A stretch of 64,000 bases of DNA, from NCBI GenBank assembly GCA_016721565.1, contig JADKHW010000001.1, forward strand, positions 62,001 through 126,000. Direction: 5' to 3'. The stretch comes from a bacterium (GTDB lineage: Bacteria > Electryoneota > RPQS01). The translations under genes were made by a program, and so were the position numbers. The stretch's first letter is position 1. Each line of letters opens with the position of its first letter. This document shows positions 24,839-34,468 of this stretch, piece after piece. The notes under the pieces are model-generated. The model did not search any database and was not told the DNA's origin. It was given only the letters and a program-made list of their open reading frames with translations.

Positions 24839-26542
24839 ATGCGCGAGAAGTTAGGCGAGATACTGGTCCGTTTGGGCCATGTCAACGCGCAACAGCTCAA
24901 TGACGGGCTGACGCGTCAAAAAGGTAATCGTAAGAAGATCGGCGAAACACTGATCTCTCTTGGACATTGTTCTGAAGAGAACGTTTACGCTGCATTGGCT
25001 CAACAATGGGGCGTTGAGTACATTCCCGCAGAGGCTCTGACAGCCAAGAATGCAACGGCGCTGTCACTGGTGCCCGAAGGTTTTGCAAAAGAGCATCTCT
25101 TGATTCCCATTGGCCTTACCGAAACCACTTTGGTTGTCGCGATGGCCGATCCGGATGATATTGTCGCTGTGGACAACCTTCAAAAATTGTCGGGCAAACG
25201 CGTGGATGGAAGACTTGCATCGCCGTCGGCGATCATGACGGCAATTGAGAATTCCTACGAGAAGATTCGCAAGGCTGGCGAAGTAACCGAGGCAATCGGT
25301 GACTTGCAGTTCTTTGCAACTTCGGATGAAGATGACGAGAGCTTAGTTGATATGAGCAAGACGGGGGCGAATGAAGATGCTCCTGTTGTGAAGCTTGTGA
25401 ACCTGATGCTTGCAGATGCAATTACATCGCGCGCCACTGATATTCACATCGAGCCATACGAAGAAGCACTTGTTGTGCGCTTCCGTGTTGACGGCGTGCT
25501 AATGGAAGTCATGCGACCGCCGAAGGCCTCACACGCGGGTATTGTTTCGCGTATCAAGATTCTTTCGAAACTGAATATTGCCGAAAAGCGTCTTCCACAG
25601 GACGGACGCTTCACGGTTAGAACTCCGGAAAAAGAAATCGATATGCGTGTCTCGATTCTCCCGCTCGTAACGGGCGAGAAGATCGTGATGCGTTTGTTGG
25701 ACAAGTCGAGCTTTGCATTTAGTTTGGCGACGCTTGGTTTCGTGGAAGAAGACGGTAAGATCTTCCGTCGTTGGATTCGTCAGCCGTACGGTTTGGTCAT
25801 TATCTCCGGACCAACGGGTGCCGGTAAGTCCACCACATTGTTTGCCGCTTTGAACGAAATCAAGAGCGTCGAAGACAACATCACGACGGTGGAAGACCCG
25901 GTCGAATACCACGTTCCCGGTGTCAATCAGGTGCAAACGAAAGCGAAGATCGGCTTGACTTTCGCTGCTGCTTTGCGCTCGATTTTGCGACAGGATCCTG
26001 ACAAATTGTTGATCGGTGAAATTCGAGACGAAGAAACTGCCGACATCGCGGTGAAGTTCGCGTTGACGGGCCACTTGGTCTTTTCGACGGTTCACGCCAA
26101 CGATGCACCCTCAACGATAACACGTTTGCTGGACATCGGCGTGCCTCCATTCTTGTGCGGATCGGTTTTGAACCTTGTGATGGCCCAGCGTCTTGTGCGC
26201 CGGATATGCCAGCACTGTAAGGTTGAGTACGACCCGGATGAAGCCGAAATGCAGGCGTTGTTGGTTGACAACGAATTCTTGAAAGGCCGGAAGTTTTGGC
26301 GCGGACGTGGTTGTGCGCAGTGCCGAAACACGGGCTATCACGGTCGTACCGGTATTTTCGAGATTCTCGAAATGCGTCGCAATATTCGCTCTTTGGTGTT
26401 TGATAACGCCAATCAGGATGAAATTCGCAATGCCGCAATTGCAAACGGCATGATTTCGCTGCGCGACGCGGCGTTCAAGAAAATTTTTGCAGGGATTACG
26501 ACCAGTCACGAGCTGTTGCGCGTGACGGTGCAGGAAATCTAA
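24839..26542 (+). CDS. pilB: Type IV pilus extension ATPase PilB
   Basis: The 567-residue protein has two N-terminal MshEN/T2SSE_N-type repeats (about 1-145; LGEILVRLGHVN..., IGETLISLGHCSEENV). The ATPase core has ATDIHIEPYE near 196, Walker A GPTGAGKST at about 324-332, an Asp box TTVEDPVEYHVPG, DPDKLLIGEIRDEETA and the His box GHLVFSTVHAND. A four-Cys zinc motif (CQHC near 458 and CAQC near 491) identifies the PilB/GspE type and excludes PilT. It drives pilus polymerisation from the cytoplasm. AGGAAG precedes the ATG. Confidence 0.96.
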   Translation: MREKLGEILVRLGHVNAQQLNDGLTRQKGNRKKIGETLISLGHCSEENVYAALAQQWGVEYIPAEALTAKNATALSLVPEGFAKEHLLIPIGLTETTLVVAMADPDDIVAVDNLQKLSGKRVDGRLASPSAIMTAIENSYEKIRKAGEVTEAIGDLQFFATSDEDDESLVDMSKTGANEDAPVVKLVNLMLADAITSRATDIHIEPYEEALVVRFRVDGVLMEVMRPPKASHAGIVSRIKILSKLNIAEKRLPQDGRFTVRTPEKEIDMRVSILPLVTGEKIVMRLLDKSSFAFSLATLGFVEEDGKIFRRWIRQPYGLVIISGPTGAGKSTTLFAALNEIKSVEDNITTVEDPVEYHVPGVNQVQTKAKIGLTFAAALRSILRQDPDKLLIGEIRDEETADIAVKFALTGHLVFSTVHANDAPSTITRLLDIGVPPFLCGSVLNLVMAQRLVRRICQHCKVEYDPDEAEMQALLVDNEFLKGRKFWRGRGCAQCRNTGYHGRTGIFEILEMRRNIRSLVFDNANQDEIRNAAIANGMISLRDAAFKKIFAGITTSHELLRVTVQEI

Positions 26543-26567
26543 CACAAAGCGGACGGGCAAACAGGCG

Positions 26568-27821
26568 ATGCCGACATACAGTTACGTCATCAAAGACGCC
26601 GCGGGAAACCGTCAGGAAGATAACGTCAAAGCCGCAAGCTATGAAGCTGCGGTTGAAGTGCTGCGCCGTAAAGGAGCAGCACAAATCGTTTCGGTTCGTG
26701 AAATCAAAGGAGGCTTGGCGCTCGACGAGATGAGCGTTGGCGAACAGGTAAGCCTTGCGGTTTATCGTTGGCGCACACGCGTTCCTCTGAAGACACTTGT
26801 GTTCTTCACACGCCAGCTTTCCACGATGTTCTCTGCAGGTCTGACGATTGAGAGGGCAATTCAGAACCTCCTGCAGGAAGAGCGTAACCACAAATTCAAA
26901 AAGGTCCTCGTGCAAGTTGCTACGGACTTGAAGAAGGGTTATGCGTTATCAGAATGCTTGGCGAAGCACCCGGGTGTATTCTCCAACTTGTTTGTGGCGC
27001 TCGTTCACGCCGGTGAAGTTTCTGGTAACTTACATGTGATTTTGGAGCAGTTGTCAGACTACCTTGAATCCGTTGCCGACACGCAGCGCAAGGTGATTTC
27101 GGCGATGTCTTATCCGGTCTTTTCGATTATCTTTTTGACCGTGGTAATTAGCTTCTTGATGATTTTCGTCGTTCCGCTATTTTGAAGATGTTTACGGCAA
27201 ACTGTCCGCGAAGCTGCCGTTTGCGACACTCGTATTGATGAAACTCTCAAGCTGATGGTGAATCAGGCACCCATCGTGTTCTCATTTGCATTGATGGGCA
27301 TCGCGGGTCTGTGGCTTCTGACAAAAACCAAACGAGGCGGTCTCGTGTGGGACAACCTGAAGCTTCGTTTTCCGGTATTTGGCGGCCTGCTGATGTCTTC
27401 GCTGATGGACAAATTCGCACGTACCTTTGGTATCTTGATAGGTTCGGGTGTTCCGGTATTGGAGTCGCTGAGCCATTCCATTCGCGTCGTCGAGAATCGT
27501 GTGATTGGCAACGCCTTGCGAGACGCCCAGCACATGATCAAAGACGGTTACGCGATTTCTGTCGCAATGAAGAAAACGGGTGTATTTCCGCCCATCATGG
27601 TGCAGTTGATCCAGACAGGTGAAGAAACCGGTGAAATTAACAAGCTGCTTGAGAAGGTGTCAGACTTCTATTCAAAAGAGGTGGATGCCACAATTGGCCG
27701 CCTGACCTCGTTGATTGAACCGCTATTGATCATCCTCATTGGTGGTGTGATCGGTATCATTCTTATCGCGATTTACTTGCCGGTGTTTATGTTGGGACGT
27801 GCCATTCAGGCAAGTTCGTAA
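26568..27821 (+). CDS. pilC: Type IV pilus platform protein PilC, with two compensating frameshifts
   Basis: The frame closes at 27185 and resumes from about 27252 to 27821 in the same frame. Between them, removing one T from TTTT (27180-27183) gives ...PLFEDVYGKLSAKLPFATLVLMKLS, and adding one A near 27249 rejoins ...KLMVNQAPIVF. The repaired product is about 417 residues, normal for PilC/GspF. Both GspF domains are present (FTRQLSTMFSAGLTIERAI; DKFARTFGILIGSGVPVLESL), each with VHAGE or IQTGEE and transmembrane helices. It is the inner-membrane platform on which PilB and PilT act. Two opposite indels 65 bases apart point to sequence error. Confidence 0.85.
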
Positions 27822-27845
27822 GGCACAGGGCTTGCATTTTACGAA

Positions 27846-27882
27846 GGGTGACTGCATATTGTTTGCAGTCACCCTTTTCTTT
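27846..27882 (+). terminator. Strong terminator between pilC and pilD
   Basis: GGGTGACTGCA (27846-27856) pairs with TGCAGTCACCC (27864-27874) over a 7-base loop and is followed by TTTTCTTTT. It lies after the pilC stop and directly before the pilD ribosome site. It therefore also rules out the upstream in-frame start of pilD. Confidence 0.85.
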
Positions 27883-27897
27883 TCCGGGAGGATCTCG

Positions 27898-28701
27898 TTG
27901 ACCGTCTTAACCCCTTGGGGGGAGCTGCCCGCTATCCCCGTTCTTCTTGTTGTCGGCATTCTTGGCGCGTGCTTTGGCAGTTTCGCCAACGTGCTGATCT
28001 ATCGCCTGCCCGCCGAAGAGTCGTTAATCAAGCCTGCCTCGCGATGCCCGGGATGCGGGAAGCCGATTGCGTGGTACGACAATATCCCCGTCTTGAGCTG
28101 GCTGGTTCTGAAGGGGAAGTGCCGCCAGTGCAAATCCACGATCTCGATTCAATACCCCTTGATTGAATTGGCCTCGGCTTGTTTGGCGGTCTTTGCCGTC
28201 TGGAAGTGGGGGGCAACCTATTCGGGAATGGCGTCCGGGCTACTGTTTATCGGGCTACTGGCGCTGGTCATTATCGACCTACGCCACTGGCTGTTGCCCT
28301 TTGCAATCACGATACCCCTGACCTTTATTGGGCTGGGGGGGGCAGCCTTTTTTGACATGATTCCTTTGTCCACAGCCCTTATAGGCGCTGCTGTCGGGTT
28401 CGGTATATTCCTCTTCATGTTGCTGGGCGGAAAATTTGTTTTCAAGAAGGAAGCCATGGGAGGGGGAGATGTCGTGTTTGGGGCCATGGCAGGCTCCTTT
28501 TTGGGGTGGCAGTTAACCCTGCTAATGATCTTCATGGCATCTGCACTGGGCACACTTTTGGCGTTGATTTTTATAGTTTTACGTAAGGGAGTCGCAGGGC
28601 GCGAGGTGCCGTTTGGACCATTCCTTGCCGTGGCGCTTGTCATCTGCCTTTTCTGGGGGCAAGGGTTCATTGATGCCTACCTGAAAATGCTGGGTCGGTG
28701 A
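27898..28701 (+). CDS. pilD: Prepilin leader peptidase/N-methyltransferase PilD
   Basis: The TTG at 27898 is chosen because GGGAGG (27886-27891) sits six bases upstream and the preceding sequence is a terminator. The 267-residue protein has the methylase domain with GACFGSFANVLIYRLP and two zinc-type CxxC pairs (CPGCGK, CRQC). Several membrane segments follow. The two catalytic aspartates are in LVIIDLRHWLLP and in GGGDVVFGAMAG. It cleaves and N-methylates the pilins encoded at 11.2-15.6 kb. A separate promoter is required if the upstream terminator is efficient. Confidence 0.92.
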   Translation: MTVLTPWGELPAIPVLLVVGILGACFGSFANVLIYRLPAEESLIKPASRCPGCGKPIAWYDNIPVLSWLVLKGKCRQCKSTISIQYPLIELASACLAVFAVWKWGATYSGMASGLLFIGLLALVIIDLRHWLLPFAITIPLTFIGLGGAAFFDMIPLSTALIGAAVGFGIFLFMLLGGKFVFKKEAMGGGDVVFGAMAGSFLGWQLTLLMIFMASALGTLLALIFIVLRKGVAGREVPFGPFLAVALVICLFWGQGFIDAYLKMLGR

Positions 28702-28709
28702 AGAACCAC

Positions 28710-28738
28710 TTGACTTTTTAGAAGTTGCTGAGTAATTT
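28710..28738 (+). promoter_or_regulatory. Possible promoter of the type IX-sorted protein gene
   Basis: TTGACT (28710-28715) and TAATTT (28733-28738) have a 17-base spacing, about 90 bases before the ATG at 28827. The -10 match is poor, so this is a weak call. Confidence 0.3.
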
Positions 28739-28826
28739 ATACCGAATTGGCAAATAGCTAAATCTCCAAATAATCACCTGCATAGACAACCTGCGTAATC
28801 CGCAGGAGCAAGAAAGGGAGTAACCC

Positions 28827-30859
28827 ATGATCAAGAAGTACTTGGTTTTGACTCTTGTGCTGTCGGTTGCCGCGACAGCATGGGCGGCTCCGGCTACATC
28901 GAAGCGTATGGATACAAGCCATAAGACGCCCGTAGCTGGCAACGTCACTGAAGTCAACCACACCCAAACGGTGCAAACTCGCACCCCCGATGCGTCGCGT
29001 TCGCTCGATGTGATCGGTGAGCAATTTTTAGCTGGTACGACGTACTACGACTATCAGCACAACGGCACCGCCGGCAAGATGATCGGTGTTGACGAACTTG
29101 GCTTCGTTCACGTGACGTGGATGAATGCCTTGGATCAAACCTTCACGCAGCGCGATGCGTTCTACAATTGTTGGGACCCGAGTACGGGCAACTGGCAAGA
29201 GTTGATTCCGGAGGGTGGTGTTGCCGCTAACACAGTTCGTGCCGGCTACGTCACGAATGCTGTGTTGCCGAACGGTTTCTCGTTCCCGGCATTCCACTCG
29301 ACACCTCCCGGCGAAGCGACGCTTGGAACGCACGTTTCGATCGACTTCCAAGGCGGCGCTGGTGCGTTCACACCGTTCCCGATTGGTCTGTTTGGCGCAA
29401 GCCAAGTTCTGTGGCCTAAAATCGCGCGCGATGACGACGGCACGCTACACGGTGTGTCCACTTCTGACCCGGATACCGACCAAGGCTACCACTACTTCAA
29501 GGCCACCCCTGTTTACGATCAGGGCTTTGGTATTGAAATTCAGTACACGACGTTCAGCACCGGCGACTTCTATCAGTTGCTTGGTACCGGCGAAGTGATT
29601 GCTCCTGACGTTGCTGCTTCCCCGGTTTCCAGACGTGTTGCGGTTGTGTTCAATGATTCCCGTGGTGGCGAAGGCGGTATCACGCAGATCAACAACGACC
29701 TGATGCTCGTTATTTCGGAAGACGGCGGTATGAATTTCGCTCCGCCGATCGACCTGACCGATTGGATTGAGCCAGATTTCGGTTGTGCCTCGGGCGACAC
29801 CATTGCTTGTAACGGCGACACGCTTCGTCCTTACACCTGCTTGGACGTCGAATTCGACTACAACGACAACATCCACGTGGCCTTCACGACCCGTACGTTG
29901 TATGAGTTCGGCTATCCCGGCTACGATGCGCCTCCGACAGCCTTCATCAACATGTCCAGCATCTGGCATTGGGGTGAAGACACCGATGAGTTCTCGAATA
30001 TCGTCAATCACAATGCTTTTGCTTCGTTCTCGAACGGCGATAGCTTGATGACGGATAATGCTTGGCAGTTAATGGTTCAGCGCCCGAGCATGAGCTTTGA
30101 CACGTCCAGCAATGATCTGTACTGCTCATTCATTTGGCATGACTCAACCCAATACTCTGCGAACTACTTCATGAGCGCGGATATTTGGTTGTCGAAGTCC
30201 TGCAACAATGGCCGTACATGGTTTGAACCAATCAATTTGACCTCGACAGTTACGCCGGTTGAGCAGCCCCGGGCGAGTGTATGCACGAACGTGATCAGAC
30301 GTTGGCCCCTCTGGTGACGTATGATGGTGCCGAAAGCTACCTCCATCTTGAATATGTCCTCGACCTCGACGTCGGCGGTGTTCCTCAGACCGAAGGTGCG
30401 ACGACATTGAACAACGTGTACTATCAGCGTATCGCGCTGTCGGATCCGGCGCTGGCTTTCACGACGCCGCACGACTACACGACGCCGTCTTTGCACATCG
30501 ACGGTCGTCAGCATACCGGTACGGGTGCTGTTCCGTTTGATCCGAACAGCCTTTGCACCACGCCTGTTGGCCGCGATGCTGAAGGCTTGCCGACTTCGTT
30601 CCAGTTGTTCCAGAACTTCCCGAACCCATTCAACCCGACGACAAATATTCAGTTCGACCTCGTGAACGCATCGAAGGTCACGCTGAAGGTTTACAACGTT
30701 TTGGGTGAAGCTGTGGCAACGTTGGTAAACGGCGAAGCCCTCTCCGCCGGTGCTCACACCTACGCGTTTGATGGCGCAAGCTTGGCCAGCGGCGTGTATA
30801 TGTACCGCTTGGAAGCCAACGGTGTTTCTTCCACACGCAAAATGATGTTGATGAAGTAA
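28827..30859 (+). CDS. Secreted protein with type IX (Por) C-terminal sorting domain, frameshifted
   Basis: A signal peptide (residues 1-20, ending AWA) precedes a large beta-rich region with repeated Asp/Asn/Gly loops (residues 50-480), resembling a sialidase- or BNR-like beta-propeller. The C-terminus from about 590 has FQLFQNFPNPFNPTTNIQFD, then VTLKVYNVLGEAVATLV and LASGVYMYRLEANG. This is the type A sorting domain that is cut off during type IX secretion. The frame ends at 30317; restoring one base in CCCCGGG at about 30267-30273 joins ...PGECMHERDQTLAPLV. The product would be about 677 residues at the cell surface or outside. It matches the PorV-like gene at 62.9 kb. Confidence 0.75.
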
Positions 30860-30899
30860 TCTGACTGCTTGCAGTTTAGATACTGATTGAGTCCTTGTT

Positions 30900-30933
30900 G
30901 GGGCCGGGTGTGAACCAAAGCGCACCCGGCCCC
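30900..30933 (+). terminator. GC-rich hairpin after the type IX-sorted protein
   Basis: An 11-bp perfect stem GGGGCCGGGTG (30900-30910) / CACCCGGCCCC (30923-30933) with a 12-base loop, followed by ACTGCTTTAG. The T tract is poor. It lies about 100 bases before obg. Confidence 0.55.
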
Positions 30934-31037
30934 ACTGCTTTAGTTGAAGGCACAAATTCGAAAATCATTTTCTCCAACACAAGATTCTATTTCATCGCTG
31001 GTGATTCGCGCTGACTCAGTTTGTTTAGAAAGATAAT

Positions 31038-32084
31038 ATGTTTGTAGATCGAGCTAAGATATATGTAAAAGCCGGTAATGGAGGAGATGGCCGCGTCTCA
31101 TTTCTTCGTGAAGCCTTTCGTCCGTTAGGGGGACCTGACGGTGGCGACGGCGGAGACGGCGGCTCGGTCTATTTGATTGCCGATCCGCAGTTGCACACGC
31201 TCATGGACTTGCGCCATCAGGTTGAGTTCTCCGCAGAACACGGCGAAATGGGCGGAAGAAAAAAATGTTCAGGTCACGGCGGCAAGGATATTGAAATTCG
31301 TCTTCCAGTGGGAACACAAGTTTACACTGAAGATGGATTATTTACGGACTTGGCGGAGCCTGCGATGCGTGTTTGCATTGCGGAAGGGGGGAAGGGCGGC
31401 AAGGGGAATTACAATTTTGTGACCGCACGCAATCAAGCACCGCGCAAAGCTACACTCGGCAAACAGGGGATCGAGCGCAACCTGCTACTCGAATTGCGCT
31501 TGATGGCTGACGTCGGATTGGTAGGTTTGCCTAATGCAGGTAAGTCAACATTGCTTTCTGTCTTAACTGCGGCTCGACCGAAGATTGCGGCATATCCGTT
31601 TACGACGCTTTCGCCTAATCTCGGGATTGTACGACCATCGGAGTATTCAAGCTTTGTGCTTGCAGATTTACCGGGACTGATTGAAGGCGCTTCCGAAGGC
31701 AAAGGATTAGGTTACGAATTCTTGCGCCATGTTGAGCGCACTCGAGTTCTCTTGTTCTTGCTTGATTGTACGAGCCCCGATATCAAAGCTGACTTGAAGG
31801 TACTGAAAGCCGAGCTTAAACGCTGGAATCCGGATTTGCTGAAGCGTCCAAGTTTGATAGTTCTTTCCAAGACAGATTTGCTGGATGAAGGAACAAAACC
31901 GCTCAAAGGTCCGTGGAAACAAACAATCTCATCGGCAACGTATGACGGCGTCGAAGAATTGATTCAGAAGCTCTGGAAACTTCTGGAAGGCGCACCTGCA
32001 CCGCACATCTTCCGCGAACCGGACGAGTTACCCGACAGCCGCGAGAAACTAAAAGAGACGGAGTTAGACGACGAGTGGGATTGA
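31038..32084 (+). CDS. obg: GTPase Obg/CgtA
   Basis: The 348-residue protein has the glycine-rich Obg domain (residues 1-158: VKAGNGGDGRVSFLREAF, GGDGGDGGSVYLIAD, GGKGGKGNYNF). The G domain follows, with G1 GLPNAGKS at about 164-171, G3 DLPGLIEG and G4 SKTD. It acts in 50S ribosome maturation and stress signalling. The C-terminal region is short and acidic, with no OCT domain. Its end overlaps the dprA start by 10 bases. Confidence 0.95.
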   Translation: MFVDRAKIYVKAGNGGDGRVSFLREAFRPLGGPDGGDGGDGGSVYLIADPQLHTLMDLRHQVEFSAEHGEMGGRKKCSGHGGKDIEIRLPVGTQVYTEDGLFTDLAEPAMRVCIAEGGKGGKGNYNFVTARNQAPRKATLGKQGIERNLLLELRLMADVGLVGLPNAGKSTLLSVLTAARPKIAAYPFTTLSPNLGIVRPSEYSSFVLADLPGLIEGASEGKGLGYEFLRHVERTRVLLFLLDCTSPDIKADLKVLKAELKRWNPDLLKRPSLIVLSKTDLLDEGTKPLKGPWKQTISSATYDGVEELIQKLWKLLEGAPAPHIFREPDELPDSREKLKETELDDEWD

Positions 32085-33182
32085 GTGAGTCTGAAAAAAT
32101 ATCTCTGTTGAATCTACTTGCCGTGCCGGGGATTGGGGCATGGGGAGCAATTCGACTGGTAAAAGAGTTTGGACAGCCTTCCAAAGTTTTCTCGGCAGGC
32201 GACGGGGCGTTGCGTTCGGTTCCGCGCATCGGTGAGAAGGCGATCGAAGCAATTCACAAATCAACCGCGAATGCGGACGCTGGCAAACGACAGTATGAAG
32301 CCTCAATTGCGTGCGGAGCGAACGTTGTATGCTATTGGGACGAAGAATATCCTCCGTTACTCAAAGAACTCGAGCAGGATGCTCCAGTAGTACTATTCGT
32401 CAAGGGGAATTTGCCTGCTGATGCGCGCAGAGTCGCATTTGTAGGAACGCGAAGAGCGAGTGACTACGGTAAGCGTGCTTGCAAAGAGTTGATAAGTGCA
32501 ATGAGCGGGTCGGGTATTCATATTGTCAGTGGCTTGGCCAGCGGTATTGACGGAGCTGCACATCAAGCGGCACTTGAACGGAATATCCCGACTGAAGCGG
32601 TATTCGGCTGCGGTATTGACATTGTCTATCCCGATGCACACAGACCGTTGGCCGAGAAGATTCTCGCCGCAGGCGGAGCACTAGTCTCGGAATATGCTCC
32701 CAGGAACGCAACCCTCTGCCTATACATTCCCACAGCGCAATCGGATTATTGCCGGACTCTCGTCAGCAACGATTGTGGTTGAAGCGCCTGAGAAATCCGG
32801 TGCACTGATAACCGCTCGTCTTGCGGTGTCTTATGGTCGCGAAGTTGGAGCAGTACCGGGATTCATCGTCGGTGGCCGCGCAAAGGGCTGTCATGAGTTG
32901 GTGAAAGAGGGCGCGGCTCTTGTAGATGAAACGCAGGATATTCTCGATCTCGTAAAGGTCACCGCCCGCGCGTCAGATTCCGTTGCCGCCGCAGTCACAC
33001 CAAACCTCGCCGAACCTGAAAAGAAATTGTGGGACCTCATTCCCGGTTCTGATAAAATCCACATTGACTTGCTTGCCGAAAAGGCCGAGCAGGGGACAGG
33101 GGAGGTCTTAAGCAGACTCCTGATGATGGAACTCAAGGGCTACATCAAGCAACTACCCGGAAAGTTTTTTGTTCGTGCTTAG
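32075..33182 (+). CDS. dprA: DNA processing protein DprA, frameshifted
   Basis: The gene starts at GTG 32075 inside the obg end. The helical N-terminal domain is followed by the Rossmann-like core (VAFVGTRRASDYGK, IVSGLASGIDGAAHQAALE, TEAVFGCGIDIVYP). The first frame fails near 32700. Deleting one C from CTCCCAGG restores the hallmark ...YAPGTQPSAYTFPQRNRIIAGLS... and VVEAPEKSGALITARLA. A C-terminal winged-helix domain (EKKLWDLIPGSDKIHIDLLAE) follows. The repaired length is about 369 residues. DprA loads RecA on incoming single-stranded DNA, so with the pilus locus it supports natural transformation. Confidence 0.85.
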
Positions 33183-34467
33183 CGTTGTTCATAATCTGAT
33201 CGCCCCACAGTGGTTGACCGCCAAGCGAATCGTTGTTTTTGAAGACGACGCAACCGCCGGGCAGCTCTTTCCTCTGAATGTCCTCAGACCATCGTGGGAG
33301 ATTCGTGCGGGGTTAGGATCACTACGCGAATGGTTAAATACTCTCCGTTCGGCAGGCTACAGCGTGAGCCTGAGACCTCGGGTGAATTTGGTCGGCCGCG
33401 CTTGCGAATTGTCGTGCTTTGATGACTCGTGGGCAGATACTGGCGAACCGGTGATTTTCTTGAATGGCAGACTGCTCCATTTGCCTAAAATGTCTGACGA
33501 CCTCCCGAAATCCGTCGTTGACAAAGAAGGGCACATCCTTTGGGCATTGGTCTCTGGCCGTGGAGTTTCAGAATTGTTGAGTTTGCCCGGAACCAAGCTT
33601 GCGGAATCCCTCGTTAAACATGTAAACGGGGGTACCCAAATTGAGGCTATTGGTGGGCTGGCCGCAAACTATGTTTGGGACTACATGTCCGCCAATGAGC
33701 GACTTTTGAAACTGGGATTTGGAGATCCTTCGGACGAGCTACTGGGTTCCACTAAACTTCATTCGGTTTCTGGTGTCCAAATGATAGGGGCACAGCCTGT
33801 TTATGCCGGTGTCGATGCCCACATCTTTCCGACCGTCGTGCTTGACACTTCTGATGGGCCAATTTGGTTTGGGCGCAATGTCACAATTGAGCCGCATTGC
33901 TATCTCAAGGGACCGTTAGCGCTCGGCGACCAAGGTAGAGTGAAAGCAGGTGCGGCATTGTACGGGGGTTCGGCATTTGGTCCGCAGTGCAGATTGAACG
34001 GTGAGATTAGCTCATCGATCATGCAAGGCTATGTTAACAAACAACACGCGGGATTTCTGGGCAACAGCCACTTGGGTGAATGGGTTAATCTCGGCGCAGA
34101 TACGACCGTTTCTAATCTTCGCAATGACTACGGTAACGTCAAGGTTAAGGTTAACCAGAAACTCGTTGACACAGGCAAACAGTTTGTTGGACTGCTGTGC
34201 GGGGACCACACCAAGACAGGTATCAATACGATGTTCAATACAGGCACAATCGTCGGAGTCGGAGCGAACGTCTATGGCGGCGGATATCCACCGCGATTTA
34301 TCAGAAGTTTTTCATGGGGCGGAAACGACGGCTTTCACGTCGAGCCGCTGGCCAGAACAATAGAGTCGGCGAAGCTTGCCGTTAGCAGGCGGGGCCGAGA
34401 ATTATCACAAGCAGAGATCGAGTTGCTGACAGAGCACTACTCGACAATTGTCAAGCAGGAGAATTAG
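33169..34467 (+). CDS. GlmU-like putative sugar nucleotidyltransferase with left-handed beta-helix
   Basis: The 432-residue protein has an N-terminal half (about 15-200) resembling the NTP_transf_4 family common in Bacteroidota (VVFEDDATAGQLFPLNVLRP, RPSWEIRAG, VIFLNGRLL). It lacks the usual GxGTRM nucleotide loop of GlmU. The C-terminal half (about 210-400) has hexapeptide-type turns (VDAHIFPTVVLDT, VTIEPHCYLKGPLALGD, GEWVNLGADTTVSNLRNDYG). A role in activating a sugar-1-phosphate for envelope polymers is likely but unproved. The start is uncertain: TTG 33169 or GTG 33175, both overlapping dprA. Confidence 0.7.
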   Translation: MFVLSVVHNLIAPQWLTAKRIVVFEDDATAGQLFPLNVLRPSWEIRAGLGSLREWLNTLRSAGYSVSLRPRVNLVGRACELSCFDDSWADTGEPVIFLNGRLLHLPKMSDDLPKSVVDKEGHILWALVSGRGVSELLSLPGTKLAESLVKHVNGGTQIEAIGGLAANYVWDYMSANERLLKLGFGDPSDELLGSTKLHSVSGVQMIGAQPVYAGVDAHIFPTVVLDTSDGPIWFGRNVTIEPHCYLKGPLALGDQGRVKAGAALYGGSAFGPQCRLNGEISSSIMQGYVNKQHAGFLGNSHLGEWVNLGADTTVSNLRNDYGNVKVKVNQKLVDTGKQFVGLLCGDHTKTGINTMFNTGTIVGVGANVYGGGYPPRFIRSFSWGGNDGFHVEPLARTIESAKLAVSRRGRELSQAEIELLTEHYSTIVKQEN

Positions 34468-34468
34468 T

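Noticed and set aside
27180..27255. Programmed ribosomal frameshifting in pilC
   Set aside because: There is no heptameric slip site with a downstream structure, two opposite shifts would be needed, and many neighbours show the same kind of indel.
27799..27897. Upstream in-frame start for pilD at 27799
   Set aside because: The region overlaps the pilC end and a strong terminator; the TTG at 27898 has a well-placed GGGAGG.
11189..28701. Type II secretion system instead of type IV pilus
   Set aside because: The pilin is GspG-like and the PilP-position protein GspC-like, but pilT, pilM, pilN and pilO together with pilB and pilD identify a type IV pilus with retraction.
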